A stretch of DNA of 64,000 nt from JAKACA01 sp963735115. Lineage in GTDB: Bacteria; Actinomycetota; Acidimicrobiia; Acidimicrobiales; Bog-793. This document shows, piece after piece, positions 42,511 to 53,172 of the stretch. Made by a program: the position numbers and the translations under genes. The notes beneath the pieces are model-generated. The model saw only the letters and a program-made list of their open reading frames with translations, was not told the DNA's origin and searched no databases. The stretch is from positions 1,612,001 through 1,676,000 of the forward strand of contig CAVTJR010000003.1 in assembly GCA_963735115.1 (NCBI GenBank), written 5' to 3'. Positions within the stretch are counted from its first letter, which is position 1. Every line of letters begins with the position of its first letter.

Positions 42511-43719
42511 ATGGGGGCCCTGCGGGGACGCAACTTCCGGCTCTACTTCGTGGGGCAGACCGCCTCAGCCGTTGGCAGCGCCATGGTACCTGTGGCGCTT
42601 GCTTTTGCAGTCCTGCGCCTCACCGGCTCGGCCGAAGACCTCGGTTTCGTACTGACGGCTTACGCCGTTTCCCAGCTGATCTTCCTGTTGGCGGGCGGCG
42701 TCGTCGCCGACCGAGTTCCGCGGCGACTGGCGTTGCTCGGCTCGGACGCCGTTCGCTTCGCCGCTGAGGCGGCCTTGGCCGCCTTTCTCCTCGCCGGGCG
42801 GCCGCCACTCATCGCCGTCCTTCTGCTCGTCTTCGTGCAGGGAGCCGGGAGTGCCTTGTTCATGCCGGCTTCATCGGGTCTCGTTCCGGCCCTGGTTGAG
42901 GATGCCCAGCTTCAGGCGGCCAACTCGCTCTTGGAAACCGCCTCTTCAGCCGCGAGCATCGTCGGCCCTGCAATCGCCGGCGTTCTCGTTGTGGCCAATG
43001 GCCCCGGATGGGCGATTGCCGCCGACGCCGCCTCTTATGGAGTGAGCGTGCTGACCCTCGCGATGCTCAAGATGGAGCGTCTCGAGCGAGGAGAGCGACG
43101 GAGCTTTGTTGCTGACCTGCGAGAGGGATGGGACGAGTTCCGCTCACGGGACTGGTATTGGAAGACCGTGGCGGGGGCTGCGGTCTTCAACATGTTGTTC
43201 GCCGTCTACGTCGTGCTCGGCCCGGTGGCGAGCATCCGCTTCTACTCGGGGGCGAAGTCGTGGGCGATCATCGCAACAGCAGCTGGTGCAGGCTCGGTGG
43301 TCGGAGGTCTACTCAGCACGAAGCTCCGGGCCCACCATCCAATGCGGGTCGGCCTTCCGCTGGTCATGCTCTTCTCTCTTTCGCCGATCGCCATCGCCGC
43401 GCGACTGCCCGTTCCGGCCGTGGCCGCATCGGCTGCCCTCGGAGGAGCAGGGCTGGTCATCTTCAACAGCCTGTTCGTCACCGCTGTCCAGCGACACGTG
43501 CCTGAGGCGGTCCTGTCTCGCGTGCTCGCCTATGACTGGTTCGGCTCCCTGCTGGCGTTCCCGATCGGTCTCGCCATTGCTGCGCCGCTTGCCGGAGCGC
43601 TAGGCATCCGGGCGGTCCTTCTGGTCTCCGGACTGCTCGAGATCCTCTCGATCGTCGTCGTTCTCCCCGTGCGGAGCATTTGGAACCTCGAGACCTCGCC
43701 TCTCGAGGCCACCTCCTGA
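42511..43719 (+). CDS. MFS transporter
   Basis: A 402-residue major facilitator with about twelve hydrophobic helices. 'GRNFRLYFVGQTASAVGSAMVPVALAFAVL' is the MFS_3-type first helix, and 'GGVVADRVPRRLALLGSDAV' is the motif A loop between helices 2 and 3. A DUF894/MFS_3 drug-efflux or macrolide exporter is the likely class. ATG 42511 was chosen because an earlier ATG (42503) is in another frame. It stands alone between divergent and downstream genes. Cargo unknown. Confidence 0.87.
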   Translation: MGALRGRNFRLYFVGQTASAVGSAMVPVALAFAVLRLTGSAEDLGFVLTAYAVSQLIFLLAGGVVADRVPRRLALLGSDAVRFAAEAALAAFLLAGRPPLIAVLLLVFVQGAGSALFMPASSGLVPALVEDAQLQAANSLLETASSAASIVGPAIAGVLVVANGPGWAIAADAASYGVSVLTLAMLKMERLERGERRSFVADLREGWDEFRSRDWYWKTVAGAAVFNMLFAVYVVLGPVASIRFYSGAKSWAIIATAAGAGSVVGGLLSTKLRAHHPMRVGLPLVMLFSLSPIAIAARLPVPAVAASAALGGAGLVIFNSLFVTAVQRHVPEAVLSRVLAYDWFGSLLAFPIGLAIAAPLAGALGIRAVLLVSGLLEILSIVVVLPVRSIWNLETSPLEATS

Positions 43720-43882
43720 CGAGGCGGCGATCTCGGCGTGCGGGTAGTCGTCCCAGCCGTGCCGAGCGCGAGGTCAGCGAGCTGATGGACGTGATGGGGT
43801 TCGTCCCGGAGCCTAACCTGCAGGCGTGGGGTTGGAGTAACGTCGAAAACATCCCCGCGGGGCCCCGTTACGAAGGCCTGAC

Positions 43883-45484
43883 ATGACGACATCGATGGGC
43901 AGCAGCTCCGGCATCGCTGACCCGGGACTTCTCGGTCCGCGCATCACCCGTGGTCTGCTCGACCGATTGGCCGGGCGCGTGCTGACCCTTGAACACAGAG
44001 AGCCGCTGCCCATCGAGATGCCGGCGACGGCCGACCTGCTCGGCTATGTGCCCCACAGTTCGCCCGAGGACGTGGCGGCGGCGGCCGAGGTCGCCCGCAG
44101 GGCACAGGTCGGATGGCGCCAGATGCCCGCCACCAATCGAGCGAAGGTGTTGCTCCGCTTTGCCGAGCTCGTGCTCGATCGCCAGGACGAAGTGCTCGAC
44201 CTCATCCAGCTCGAGAATGGCAAGGCGCGCCGTCACGCCTTCGAGGAGGTCATCGACGTCGCCCAGGTGAGCCGGTACTACGCCCGCACCGCCCCGGGAT
44301 ACCTGCGTCCGCTCCGGCGCGCCGGCGCTTTCCCGGTGTTGACAAGGACGTGGGAGTACCACCACCCGAAGGGTCTGGTCGGCGTCATATCGCCGTGGAA
44401 CTACCCGTTGACTCTCGGCATCACCGACGCGCTTCCGGCACTCGTCGCGGGCAACGCCGTCATCGCCAAACCGGACAAGCAGACGCCGTACTCAGCGCTC
44501 TGGGCAGCAGAGCTCATCGAGGAGGCCGGGCTGCCGCCCGGCGTGCTGCAGGTTGTGACCGGGCCGGGGGCGGAACTCGGCACGTCCCTCATCGAGCTCA
44601 GCGACTTCGTCATGTTCACGGGCAGCACCCGGGTCGGGACGGTCGTCGCCACCCAGGCGGCCGAGCGGCTCCTCGACTACTCGATGGAGCTCGGCGGGAA
44701 GAACGCCATCCTCATCCTTGCCGATGCTGATCTCGACAAGGCCGTGCCAGGGGCCGTGCGGGCCGCCTTCTCGAGCAGCGGTCAGCTGTGCATCTCGATG
44801 GAGCGGATGTACGTCGACAGCGCTATTTGGGACGAGTTCGTCCGGCGGTTTGTCGCCGCCTCGAAAGCGCTTCGGTTGGGACATTCACTCGACTACAAGC
44901 CCGACATGGGCTCGTTGACCTCGGCCGCCCAACTCGACACCGTCGCGCGCCATGTGAGCGACGCCATCGACAAGGGGGCGACGCTGCTGGCCGGTGGCAA
45001 AGCGCGACCGGATATCGGTCCCTATTTCTTCGAACCCACCGTCCTCACCGACACTTCGCCGGACATGACCCTTTACTCCGAGGAAACCTTCGGGCCGGTG
45101 ATTTCCCTCTACCGCGTCGACGGAGCAGCAGAGGCGATCGAACGAGCCAACGACAGTAACTATGGGCTGAACTTCTCGGTCTGGACCCGCGACACCGCCA
45201 AGGGGCTCCGGGTCGCCAGTCAACTGCAGACCGGCAGCGTCAACGTCAACGAGGCGTATGCGGCCAGCTGGGGATCGGTCGACGCCGCCATGGGCGGATG
45301 GAAGGACTCTGGCGTGGGAAGTAGGCATGGCCTTCATGGCATCCTCAAGTACACGAACGTGCAGACCGTGTCGATCCAACGCATCCTTCCGATCGCTCCC
45401 CCCAACCTTCTCTCACCAGCTGCGTACGCCAGGGCCCTGACTGCGGTGATGCGCAGCCGGCAGCGCCTGCCCGGCCGCAAATAG
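43883..45484 (+). CDS. gabD2: Succinate-semialdehyde dehydrogenase (NAD(P)-dependent aldehyde dehydrogenase)
   Basis: A 533-residue aldehyde dehydrogenase with catalytic C303 ('SSGQLCISMERMYV') and the general base E269 ('SMELGGKNA'). The N-site loop 'GVISPWNYPLTL' and the cofactor motif 'FTGSTRVG' are also present. 'ERMYV' after the cysteine is typical of the actinobacterial GabD2 branch, which oxidises succinate semialdehyde to succinate. The gene symbol is therefore fairly sure, but other aldehydes are possible. It is followed 12 bases later by a GMC oxidase. In the 160 bases before it no other gene is convincing. Confidence 0.88.
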   Translation: MTTSMGSSSGIADPGLLGPRITRGLLDRLAGRVLTLEHREPLPIEMPATADLLGYVPHSSPEDVAAAAEVARRAQVGWRQMPATNRAKVLLRFAELVLDRQDEVLDLIQLENGKARRHAFEEVIDVAQVSRYYARTAPGYLRPLRRAGAFPVLTRTWEYHHPKGLVGVISPWNYPLTLGITDALPALVAGNAVIAKPDKQTPYSALWAAELIEEAGLPPGVLQVVTGPGAELGTSLIELSDFVMFTGSTRVGTVVATQAAERLLDYSMELGGKNAILILADADLDKAVPGAVRAAFSSSGQLCISMERMYVDSAIWDEFVRRFVAASKALRLGHSLDYKPDMGSLTSAAQLDTVARHVSDAIDKGATLLAGGKARPDIGPYFFEPTVLTDTSPDMTLYSEETFGPVISLYRVDGAAEAIERANDSNYGLNFSVWTRDTAKGLRVASQLQTGSVNVNEAYAASWGSVDAAMGGWKDSGVGSRHGLHGILKYTNVQTVSIQRILPIAPPNLLSPAAYARALTAVMRSRQRLPGRK

Positions 45485-45496
45485 AGGAGACACCAA

Positions 45497-47257
45497 GTGG
45501 CTGGTGCTCGCCACGGCGAGGGCGATGTCCGCGACCACATCGTCGACGACTTCGACGTCATCGTGATCGGATCGGGCTTCGGCGGCGCCGTCGCCGCCCT
45601 GCGGCTCACCGAGAAGGGTTACCGGGTCGGCGTGCTGGAAGCTGGCCGACGCTTCGCGGACTCGGATTTCCCAAAGAACTCGGCCGAGGTGCGCAACTTC
45701 CTTTGGGCTCCGAAGCTGGGCTGCAAGGGTATACAGCGCATCCACCTGCTGAAAGACGTCGTGGTCCTGGCGGGCGCCGGCGTCGGGGGAGGTTCCCTCA
45801 ACTACGCCAACACCCTCTATCGGCCGAAGTCCGCTGCCTTCTACAACGACCGTCAATGGGCCCACATCACCGACTGGCGCCAAGAGCTCGCTCCCTTCTA
45901 CGACCAGGCGGAGAGGATGCTCGGGGTGGTGACGAACCCGACGATGACCTCTGCCGACGTCGCACTCAAGAAGGTGGCCGACGACATGAACGTGGGCGAG
46001 ACGTTCGAGATGGCGAGGGTCGGTGTCTTCTTCGGTCGCTCGGGTCGCAAGGAGCCGGGCGTCGAGGTCGACGACCCCTACTTCGGCGGTGCTGGGCCGC
46101 GCCGGACCGGGTGCACGGAAGCCGGCGAGTGCATGACCGGTTGCCGGCACAACGCCAAGAACTCCCTGCCGAAGAACTACCTCTACCTTGCCGAGCGCGC
46201 CGGTGCCGTCGTGCAGCCGGAAACGACGGTGGTGCGCGTCCGGCCACTCCGTCAGGGCAAGTACGCCGTCGACTGCGAGCGCACGGGATCCTGGCAGAGC
46301 CGCCGGACGAGGCGGAGTTTCACCGCTGAGCAGGTGATCTTTGCTGCTGGTACCTTCGGCACACAACGGCTGCTGCACCAGATGAAAGCCGACGGCACCC
46401 TGCCGAGGATCTCTGACCGCCTCGGCGTGCTCACGCGCACCAATTCCGAGGCGCTGTGTGCCGTGTCAGGCGCACTCCGCCACCGCGAGCGTTACGACTT
46501 CACGAGCGGTGTTGCGATCACGTCGTCGATTCATCCCGACGACGAAACCCACATCGAGCCTGTCCGCTATGGCAAGGGCGCCCAGTCGATGGCGCTGCTG
46601 AGCACCGTGATGACCGATGGTGGAGGAACGGTGCCGCGGTGGCTGCGCTGGATCGGCCAGGTGGCGCTGCATCCGGGTCAAGTCATCTCCGTGTATGCGG
46701 GACTCGGCAGCTGGTCGCGCCGCACCGTGATCGGGTTGGTCATGCAGAGCAGAGACAACTCCATCACCGTTTCTCCGAGGCGGACGAGGTCGGGGCGGAT
46801 CAAGCTGACGTCGCAACAAGGTCATGGTGTGCCCAACCCGACGTGGATCCCGATCGCCAACGAGGCCATGCGGCGCCTTGCCGATCACATCGGCGGCAAG
46901 CCCTTCAGCAGCCTCGGCGAGATCCTCGACATCCCCATGACCGCCCATCTCCTCGGAGGCTGCCCGATCGGCGACTCTCCCGAGACGGCGGTCATCGACC
47001 CGTACCACCGCATCTACGGGCACGCCGGCCTCCACGTCGTCGACGGTTCAGCCGTGTCTGCCAACCTGGGCGTCAACCCGGCACTCACCATCACCGCCCA
47101 GGCCGAGCGCGCCATGGCCATGTGGCCGAACAGAGGTGAGGAGGATCCGCGTCCTGCGCCGGGGGAACCGTATCGAGAAGTCAGTTCCGTCGCCCCTCAC
47201 AAGCCAGCCGTTCCCTCTCACGCGGCCGCTGCGTTGCGCTTCAACACGAAGGACTAG
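45497..47257 (+). CDS. GMC-family FAD oxidoreductase (cholesterol-oxidase-like)
   Basis: A 586-residue flavoenzyme. It begins with the FAD dinucleotide fold 'DFDVIVIGSGFGGAVAALRLTEKGYRVGVLEAG', and has 'GGGSLNYAN' and a cysteine-containing 'TGCTEAGECMTGCRHNAKNSLPKNYL' region. The GMC C-terminus 'HVVDGSAVSANLGVNPALTITAQAERAM' closes it. It is of the cholesterol oxidase/ChoD branch, which oxidises an alcohol to a ketone or aldehyde. The cysteine cluster may bind a metal, which is unusual for GMC oxidases. The GTG start has GAGGAG eight bases upstream. Linked to GabD2, it may feed it an aldehyde. Confidence 0.85.
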   Translation: MAGARHGEGDVRDHIVDDFDVIVIGSGFGGAVAALRLTEKGYRVGVLEAGRRFADSDFPKNSAEVRNFLWAPKLGCKGIQRIHLLKDVVVLAGAGVGGGSLNYANTLYRPKSAAFYNDRQWAHITDWRQELAPFYDQAERMLGVVTNPTMTSADVALKKVADDMNVGETFEMARVGVFFGRSGRKEPGVEVDDPYFGGAGPRRTGCTEAGECMTGCRHNAKNSLPKNYLYLAERAGAVVQPETTVVRVRPLRQGKYAVDCERTGSWQSRRTRRSFTAEQVIFAAGTFGTQRLLHQMKADGTLPRISDRLGVLTRTNSEALCAVSGALRHRERYDFTSGVAITSSIHPDDETHIEPVRYGKGAQSMALLSTVMTDGGGTVPRWLRWIGQVALHPGQVISVYAGLGSWSRRTVIGLVMQSRDNSITVSPRRTRSGRIKLTSQQGHGVPNPTWIPIANEAMRRLADHIGGKPFSSLGEILDIPMTAHLLGGCPIGDSPETAVIDPYHRIYGHAGLHVVDGSAVSANLGVNPALTITAQAERAMAMWPNRGEEDPRPAPGEPYREVSSVAPHKPAVPSHAAAALRFNTKD

Positions 47258-47313
47258 GTGGCCGGTGCCTGAGCCCGAAGTCGCCATCGGCGGGAGGAGC
47301 GGAGGGCCGCAGC

Positions 47314-47790
47314 TCAGGAAGCCCGCCAGAAGAACTCCAGCTGGATGTTGTCGGGATCGCGGAAGCTGAGCATGGCGTTGCGCGTATAGGACGGCTCCTT
47401 GATTCCCGAGTGTTCGACGCCAAGGTCGTCGAGGCGCACCACCCATTCGTCCAAGTCGGCACGCTTCGGCACGAGGAACTCGAGATGGTCAAGGCCGGTG
47501 CGGAATTCGCTGAAAGGGTCTCCTGGATTGGTGGCGTGATGAACGAGGCAGATCTCGAGATCGGTGGACGGCTCGCGGAGGCATACGTAGCCGATCGGAT
47601 CGTCCGGACTGATGACCTCTGGATACTGGTAGGTCACCTCCATCCCGAGAACCTCGGAGTAGAAGATCGCACTTCGATGCGGGTCGCGGACGGTCAGATT
47701 TGCAGACAGTCTCCCGGTGATCGATGGCACAAGGAAAGTGACGTCAGCGGGGCCTGCGCAGGGTGGAGGCGACTCCGTCTGGGTCGTCAC
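47314..47790 (-). CDS. VOC (glyoxalase/dioxygenase-fold) protein
   Basis: A 158-residue protein with two beta-alpha-beta-beta-beta modules. They include 'LSANLTVRDPHRSAIFYSEVLGMEVTY', 'GLDHLEFLVPKRADLDEWVVRLDDLGVEHSG' and 'MLSFRDPDNIQLEFF'. The metal-binding His and Glu positions are visible in 'LDHLEF' and 'QLEFF'. The assumed GTG start at 47790 overlaps the upstream hypothetical gene by 47 bases. A GTG at 47730 would remove the overlap, and neither has a ribosome site. Reaction unknown; dioxygenase, glyoxalase or resistance roles are possible. Confidence 0.75.
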   Translation of the reverse strand: MTTQTESPPPCAGPADVTFLVPSITGRLSANLTVRDPHRSAIFYSEVLGMEVTYQYPEVISPDDPIGYVCLREPSTDLEICLVHHATNPGDPFSEFRTGLDHLEFLVPKRADLDEWVVRLDDLGVEHSGIKEPSYTRNAMLSFRDPDNIQLEFFWRAS

Positions 47791-48091
47791 AACCCACGAT
47801 CAATTCGTCGAACTGAGCGCCCTGCAGATCCACACGGACACCGCGTGGGGTGTCGTGGTGGACTACGGCGAAGATGTGCGAGTCGCGGGAGGTGAAAGTG
47901 CCGATGGCCACCGAGCCGGGAATGCCGGTGCCGACACGGAACCCGTGGACCGCTCCCGCGGCGTCGTCGAGTACCTCGACTGAGGTGACGGAGATGAGCG
48001 GCACCCTGACCTCGCCGTGTACGCCTTCTAGCTTCTCCACTGCTCTCAGACGCACTACCAGCTCGTCTCCATCAACGATGAGCTCGGCCAT
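47744..48091 (-). CDS. Hypothetical PH-like beta-sandwich protein
   Basis: A 115-residue protein, mostly beta-strand ('AELIVDGDELVVRLRAVEKLEG', 'HIFAVVHHDTPRGVRVDLQGAQFDELIVG'). The strand pattern suggests a PH-like fold as in small actinobacterial proteins. There is no signal peptide or membrane helix. It precedes and overlaps the VOC gene on the same strand and diverges from the PhnB-like gene. Function not known. Confidence 0.55.
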   Translation of the reverse strand: MAELIVDGDELVVRLRAVEKLEGVHGEVRVPLISVTSVEVLDDAAGAVHGFRVGTGIPGSVAIGTFTSRDSHIFAVVHHDTPRGVRVDLQGAQFDELIVGCDDPDGVASTLRRPR

Positions 48092-48298
48092 GTTCTCCCC
48101 TTGGCTCGCCGGTCGCGTTTCACCCTATTCTCCCCAAAGCCGGGACTGTCGTGTGCGAACCGACCCACCGTGGCGCCCGAGGTCAACCTGACGCGACCGG
48201 ACGTCGGCGTCGGAAGCCGGCGGCCACCGATGAATGCGCGACCGATCTGTCGTCTATCAGCACAGCGGAAAGTCGCCCGTGAACATAGGAGAGACCCA

Positions 48299-48772
48299 AT
48301 GCCATCGATTACCCCCAGTCTCTGGTTCGACACTCAGAGCGAAGAGGCCGCCGAGTTCTACGTCTCGGTGTTCCCGAATTCGGACATCAGGAGGGTCTCC
48401 TACTACGGCGAAGCTGGTCCGCGTCCAGCTGGCACCGTACTGACGGTCGAGTTCGTGCTCGACGGTCAGGAGTTCACAGCGATCAACGGCGGCCCTCAGT
48501 TCACCTTCGACGAGGCGATCTCGTTTGTGATTGAGTGCGCCGACCAGGACGAGATCGACTACTACTGGACCAAGCTCTCCGCCGACGGCGAAGAAGGCCC
48601 GTGTGGATGGTTGAAGGACCGCTACGGCCTGTCCTGGCAGGTCGTGCCGGCAGGATTTGCGGAGCTCATGTGCGACCCGGACGCGGGTCGCCGCGATCGG
48701 GCCATGGGCGCGGTGCTCGGCATGAGGAAGCTCGATCTCGCCGCCATCGCGACCGCTGCCGACAGCCCCTAG
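48299..48772 (+). CDS. PhnB-like VOC protein
   Basis: A 157-residue protein of the PhnB/3-demethylubiquinone-methyltransferase-named VOC family. It starts with 'ITPSLWFDTQSEEAAEFYVSVFPNSDI' and has 'CADQDEIDYYWTKLSADGEEGPCGWLKDRYGLSWQVVP', both family hallmarks. The ATG at 48299 follows AGGAGAG six bases upstream. Nothing indicates a true methyltransferase activity. Function unclear. Confidence 0.85.
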   Translation: MPSITPSLWFDTQSEEAAEFYVSVFPNSDIRRVSYYGEAGPRPAGTVLTVEFVLDGQEFTAINGGPQFTFDEAISFVIECADQDEIDYYWTKLSADGEEGPCGWLKDRYGLSWQVVPAGFAELMCDPDAGRRDRAMGAVLGMRKLDLAAIATAADSP

Positions 48773-48838
48773 CCACATCCCTCCGCGAGACGAGCCCGCA
48801 ACCGGCCACCTCGCCGTCACGAGGGCGGCACGCCTTGC

Positions 48839-49995
48839 TCAGGCGTCACGCGTCATCATCCGCCACGCACCGAGGACGGACCAGAAGACCAGCCAGGCGA
48901 TGATGACGCACACGGCCTCAGTCGTCGTCTCCGGAATCAGTAGTGGGTTTCCCTGGCCGCCGCTTGGTCCTCCGCCGCCACCTCCGAACACGGGGATGCC
49001 ACCGGGCGCCAGGTGGGCCATGGCGACACCCACAATCGATCGCTGCAAGTTCAGGAGGTGAGAGATACGTGCTCGCGAGAAGATGGGCGTCAGGACGATC
49101 TCGAGCACGATCATCAGGATCACCGCGACCGTTCGCTGCCCCATCAATGAGGCAAGCCCGAGACCAACCATGAACCCGATGGCGGCCTCCAGCTCGATCC
49201 ACAACCCGCTCCGGATCATCAGCGAGTCGGACGGGACCAGGAACTCGGTCGAGTAGTTGCTGTAGTCCTGGCGGGCGATCTGTCGGGCGACCGCTCTGAG
49301 CTGAGCTGGCGTGGGCTGCCCGGCGGGAGCGCCAGGACCGGTGGCGACCGGGCCGTTGGGACCGCAGGGGACGTTCGGCAGACCCGGTCCGTTGTAGTTG
49401 AAGTTGCACACGACCACATCGGAGTGGTCGGCGGCCCAGGTCTCGAGCCCAGTGAGAGACAGACCGGCAGGCACGTTCACGCCGTCATAATTGAGGGTGG
49501 TTGGAGCCGCGAACACACACACGGCGCAAACGATGGTGAAACCCACCGCCACCATCGGCACGACGATGGCCAATCCGGCGGGGATGCGCGCAAGGTAGAG
49601 GGCTAACCGGGAGCGACCCGTCACCACGAGGTGCCGGAACATCCCCTCGGTGAGGTCGACCGAACCGGCGGTGCACCCCAACGTGGCGGCGACGATGAAA
49701 CCGAAGACGTACATGACACCGGCCACGAGGCTTGTGTAGATGAGGTAGCCACCGGCCGGGCCGTAGGACTTCGGGTCGAAGGCGTGGGCCAACAATCGGA
49801 CCGTAAGGAAGATGGTCGGGAGGCCGATGTTCACCAGGATCAAGGCGATCATGAGCCCACGCCGCTTGCGCAGTTCCATGAACCTCGTGCCGATCATTCC
49901 CCAGGTGGGTATCGGGGATCCCCGGTGGTCACGCGGGGCGCCCGTAGGCGCAGACGGCGGGGTGGGGACGGTGGCCGCTGTCGCGGGCAGAGTCG

Positions 49996-49999
<4 letters not shown>
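48839..49999 (-). CDS. ABC-2-type transporter permease
   Basis: A 386-residue membrane protein with about six helices. The N-terminus is cytoplasmic ('MTTLPATAATVPTPPSAPT'). A large outside loop (about residues 170-270) is rich in Gly, Pro and Asn, including 'NYNGPGLPNVPCGPNGPVATGPGAPAG'. The ATG at 49999 overlaps the ATPase gene's stop (ATGA); a longer start exists but adds only unlikely sequence. It forms one exporter with the ATPase upstream. Its cargo is unknown. The two-component genes next door suggest regulated drug or envelope-stress export. Confidence 0.82.
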
Positions 50000-50973
<974 letters not shown>

Positions 50974-51180
50974 CGGTCGTCCTTCCCGGTGCTCACGGCC
51001 GGTGCCGCCGAGTCCAGAGAGCGAGCGATCTCGTCTTGTGCATTCTTCCTTCGCCCCTTCCGATCAACCGTCTCGGGCACTTCCAGTCTGGCCGATCTGT
51101 CTCGACATCTGGCGTCACTGAGAGGCACCCTTTCTGCTATCTCTTCGGCGCGAGTCGCTTCGGTCACGGCGTCACCCTCA
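50974..51180. promoter_or_regulatory. Gap between the response regulator and ABC genes
   Basis: These 207 bases carry no gene. They should include the promoter of the ABC pair and may include the end of the two-component transcript. I see no clear hairpin terminator. It is a natural target for the neighbouring NarL-type regulator, but no repeat was found to support this. Confidence 0.25.
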
Positions 51181-51837
51181 TCACAGGTCCAAGAACCGCA
51201 ACACGGCAAGGACCCGACGATGATCGGACTGAGACTCCGGCAAGTCGAACTTCGTGAAGATGCTGGCGACATGCTTCTCGACGGTGCCTTCGGAGACGAC
51301 AAGTTCGCTCGCGATCGCCGCGTTGGAGCGGCCCTCTGCCATCAGGGAGAGGACCTCCCGCTCACGGGCGCTCAACACCGAGATCGAGCCGACGCGCCGA
51401 GATGCCCCCAAGAGCTGGGTGACCACCTCAGGGTCGAGTGCGGTCCCCCCAGACGCCACGCGACCGAGGGCCTCGACGAAGTCGCTCACGTCTGCCACGC
51501 GATCCTTCAACAGGTAGCCGATGCCGGCGGCATCGTCCGCCAACAGCTCAGCGGCGTAGCGAGTCTCGATGTATTGGGAGAACAACAGGATCCCGATTCC
51601 TTTGTGAAGCCGCCGAAGCTCGATTGCGGCCCGCAACCCTTCGTCGGTGAACGTGGGCGGCATGCGGATGTCGACGATGGCCACGTCCGGGCAATCTCGC
51701 TCGACTGATCGACGAAGGGCATCGGGCTCACTCACTGCATCGCTCACCACAAAACCCCGGTCGAGCAACAGCTGCACCAAACCATCACGCAGGATGGCCG
51801 AATCCTCAGCGATGACGACGCGGACTGGGCTGGTCAT
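51181..51837 (-). CDS. NarL/LuxR-family response regulator
   Basis: A 218-residue two-component regulator. The receiver domain has the acidic pair 'IAEDS' and the phospho-acceptor D56 ('VAIVDIRMPP'), and a lysine in 'YLLKDRVAD'. A LuxR-type helix-turn-helix follows ('LSAREREVLSLMAEGRSNAAIASELVVSEGTVEKHV'). The ATG at 51837 directly follows the kinase stop, so the two are coupled. It likely controls the ABC exporter downstream. Confidence 0.94.
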   Translation of the reverse strand: MTSPVRVVIAEDSAILRDGLVQLLLDRGFVVSDAVSEPDALRRSVERDCPDVAIVDIRMPPTFTDEGLRAAIELRRLHKGIGILLFSQYIETRYAAELLADDAAGIGYLLKDRVADVSDFVEALGRVASGGTALDPEVVTQLLGASRRVGSISVLSAREREVLSLMAEGRSNAAIASELVVSEGTVEKHVASIFTKFDLPESQSDHRRVLAVLRFLDL

Positions 51838-53172
51838 CTAAGCGTGCAGAGGTAGATCTACGGTGACCACCGTGGGTCCGTGGGGCGGGCTGACGATGTA
51901 GAGCCGTCCGTCGACCGCGTGCACTCGATCACTCAGGCCGATCAGGCCGCTCGACGAGGACCCTTGGCGGGACAGCTGCGCCCCACCCGTGCCGTCGTCG
52001 CGCACGACGAGGCGCAACCACGGCCCATGTTGTGCGCAAGTGATGCTCGCCCGAGAAGCGTTGGCATGCTGGGCGACGTTCGCCAGCAGCTCGGCCACGC
52101 AGAAGTAGGCGATTGACTCGATGGCGGGAGTCGGCCGGTCGCTCAAGGCGACGTTGAGCTCGGTCGGGACGGTACTGCGCGCCGCCAAGGTGGAAAGGGC
52201 TCCTTCCAGCCCGATGTCGAGGGCGGGAGGGTGGATGCCGCGGGCGAGGTCCCGCAGCTCGATGATGGCCTCCTTGGCTCCGCGATGGGCGTCGTTCACC
52301 AGCTCCGACACTTGGTCGAGGTCGAGATGCTCGGTATCGGCCAGCTTCTCCTTCACCATCCCGAGTCGCATGGCGAGGGCGACCAGTTGCGCTTGCGTGC
52401 CGTCGTGGAGATCACGCTCGATCCGTCGCAGCGTGGCGGCTGAGGCGTCCACGGTCTGAGCGCGGGCGTGTTCGAGAGAGCGCACTCGGCTGGCCACCGC
52501 GTCGGGCCCAAGCAACCCTCTCATCAGCTGCCGGTCGATATAGACAACGACGCGAACTGCCCATGGGGCCGCGAAGAACAGGATGATGCCCGTGCAGTAG
52601 ATGGCAGCCCCATGCAACCACCCGGGGCTCCCGATCGAAAGGTATCCCGGTCGAAAGGCAGCGCGGACCAAGCCGAATTCACGGGGTGAATTGCCTCGTT
52701 GCAATGGGTAGGTGAGGCAAGTGAAGGCATCGAACCACACACTGAACGCCGTGAGGACGCCAAAGATCGCCAACGGGACCTTCACGACCACATAGGCGAG
52801 TGCCCGCCAAGCCGTACGGTCTCGCAGCGCCGTCTGAAGCCAGCCCAGGAACCCCGGGCGTGGGGTGAACGGATCAGGATCTTCGATGTGCTCGTCGAGA
52901 AGTCCTCGGGCCATTCGCCGCTCGATTCCGCCAATTCCTCTCGCACAACGAAGGGAGAGACCGATGACCGCGAGCCCGACGAAGGTGATGGCGAACACGA
53001 CGCCCGTCAGCATCGTGACCCCGACCAAGAGGATGCCAAGGCCGGCGAGGACCGACCCGAGGACGAGGAACGCGAGCTCTGACCAGGTCCGCTTCTCGAA
53101 CGGCGCATGCAAGATAGTGCGAGCGATCTGCCGGATCCGCGCCTGCAGCTCCTCTGGGATCACGATCACCAT
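51838..53172 (-). CDS. NarL-type sensor histidine kinase (HisKA_3)
   Basis: A 444-residue membrane kinase. Helices at about 33-75 and 125-210 surround a cytoplasmic stretch. The dimerisation box contains H256 in 'RRIERDLHDGTQAQLVALAMRL', and the ATP-binding domain has 'NVAQHANASRAS' and 'DDGTGGAQL'. There is little outside domain, so it may sense the membrane itself, as kinases for antibiotics or envelope stress do. It precedes the response regulator without a gap. The GTG/ATG start ATG at 53172 is used. Confidence 0.9.
   Translation of the reverse strand: MVIVIPEELQARIRQIARTILHAPFEKRTWSELAFLVLGSVLAGLGILLVGVTMLTGVVFAITFVGLAVIGLSLRCARGIGGIERRMARGLLDEHIEDPDPFTPRPGFLGWLQTALRDRTAWRALAYVVVKVPLAIFGVLTAFSVWFDAFTCLTYPLQRGNSPREFGLVRAAFRPGYLSIGSPGWLHGAAIYCTGIILFFAAPWAVRVVVYIDRQLMRGLLGPDAVASRVRSLEHARAQTVDASAATLRRIERDLHDGTQAQLVALAMRLGMVKEKLADTEHLDLDQVSELVNDAHRGAKEAIIELRDLARGIHPPALDIGLEGALSTLAARSTVPTELNVALSDRPTPAIESIAYFCVAELLANVAQHANASRASITCAQHGPWLRLVVRDDGTGGAQLSRQGSSSSGLIGLSDRVHAVDGRLYIVSPPHGPTVVTVDLPLHA

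Noticed and set aside
43720..43882. Small frame 'VSELMDVMGFVPEP...' ending at the SSDH start
   Set aside because: No start codon with a ribosome site, only about 40 plausible codons, and no known match; the gap may just hold the promoter.
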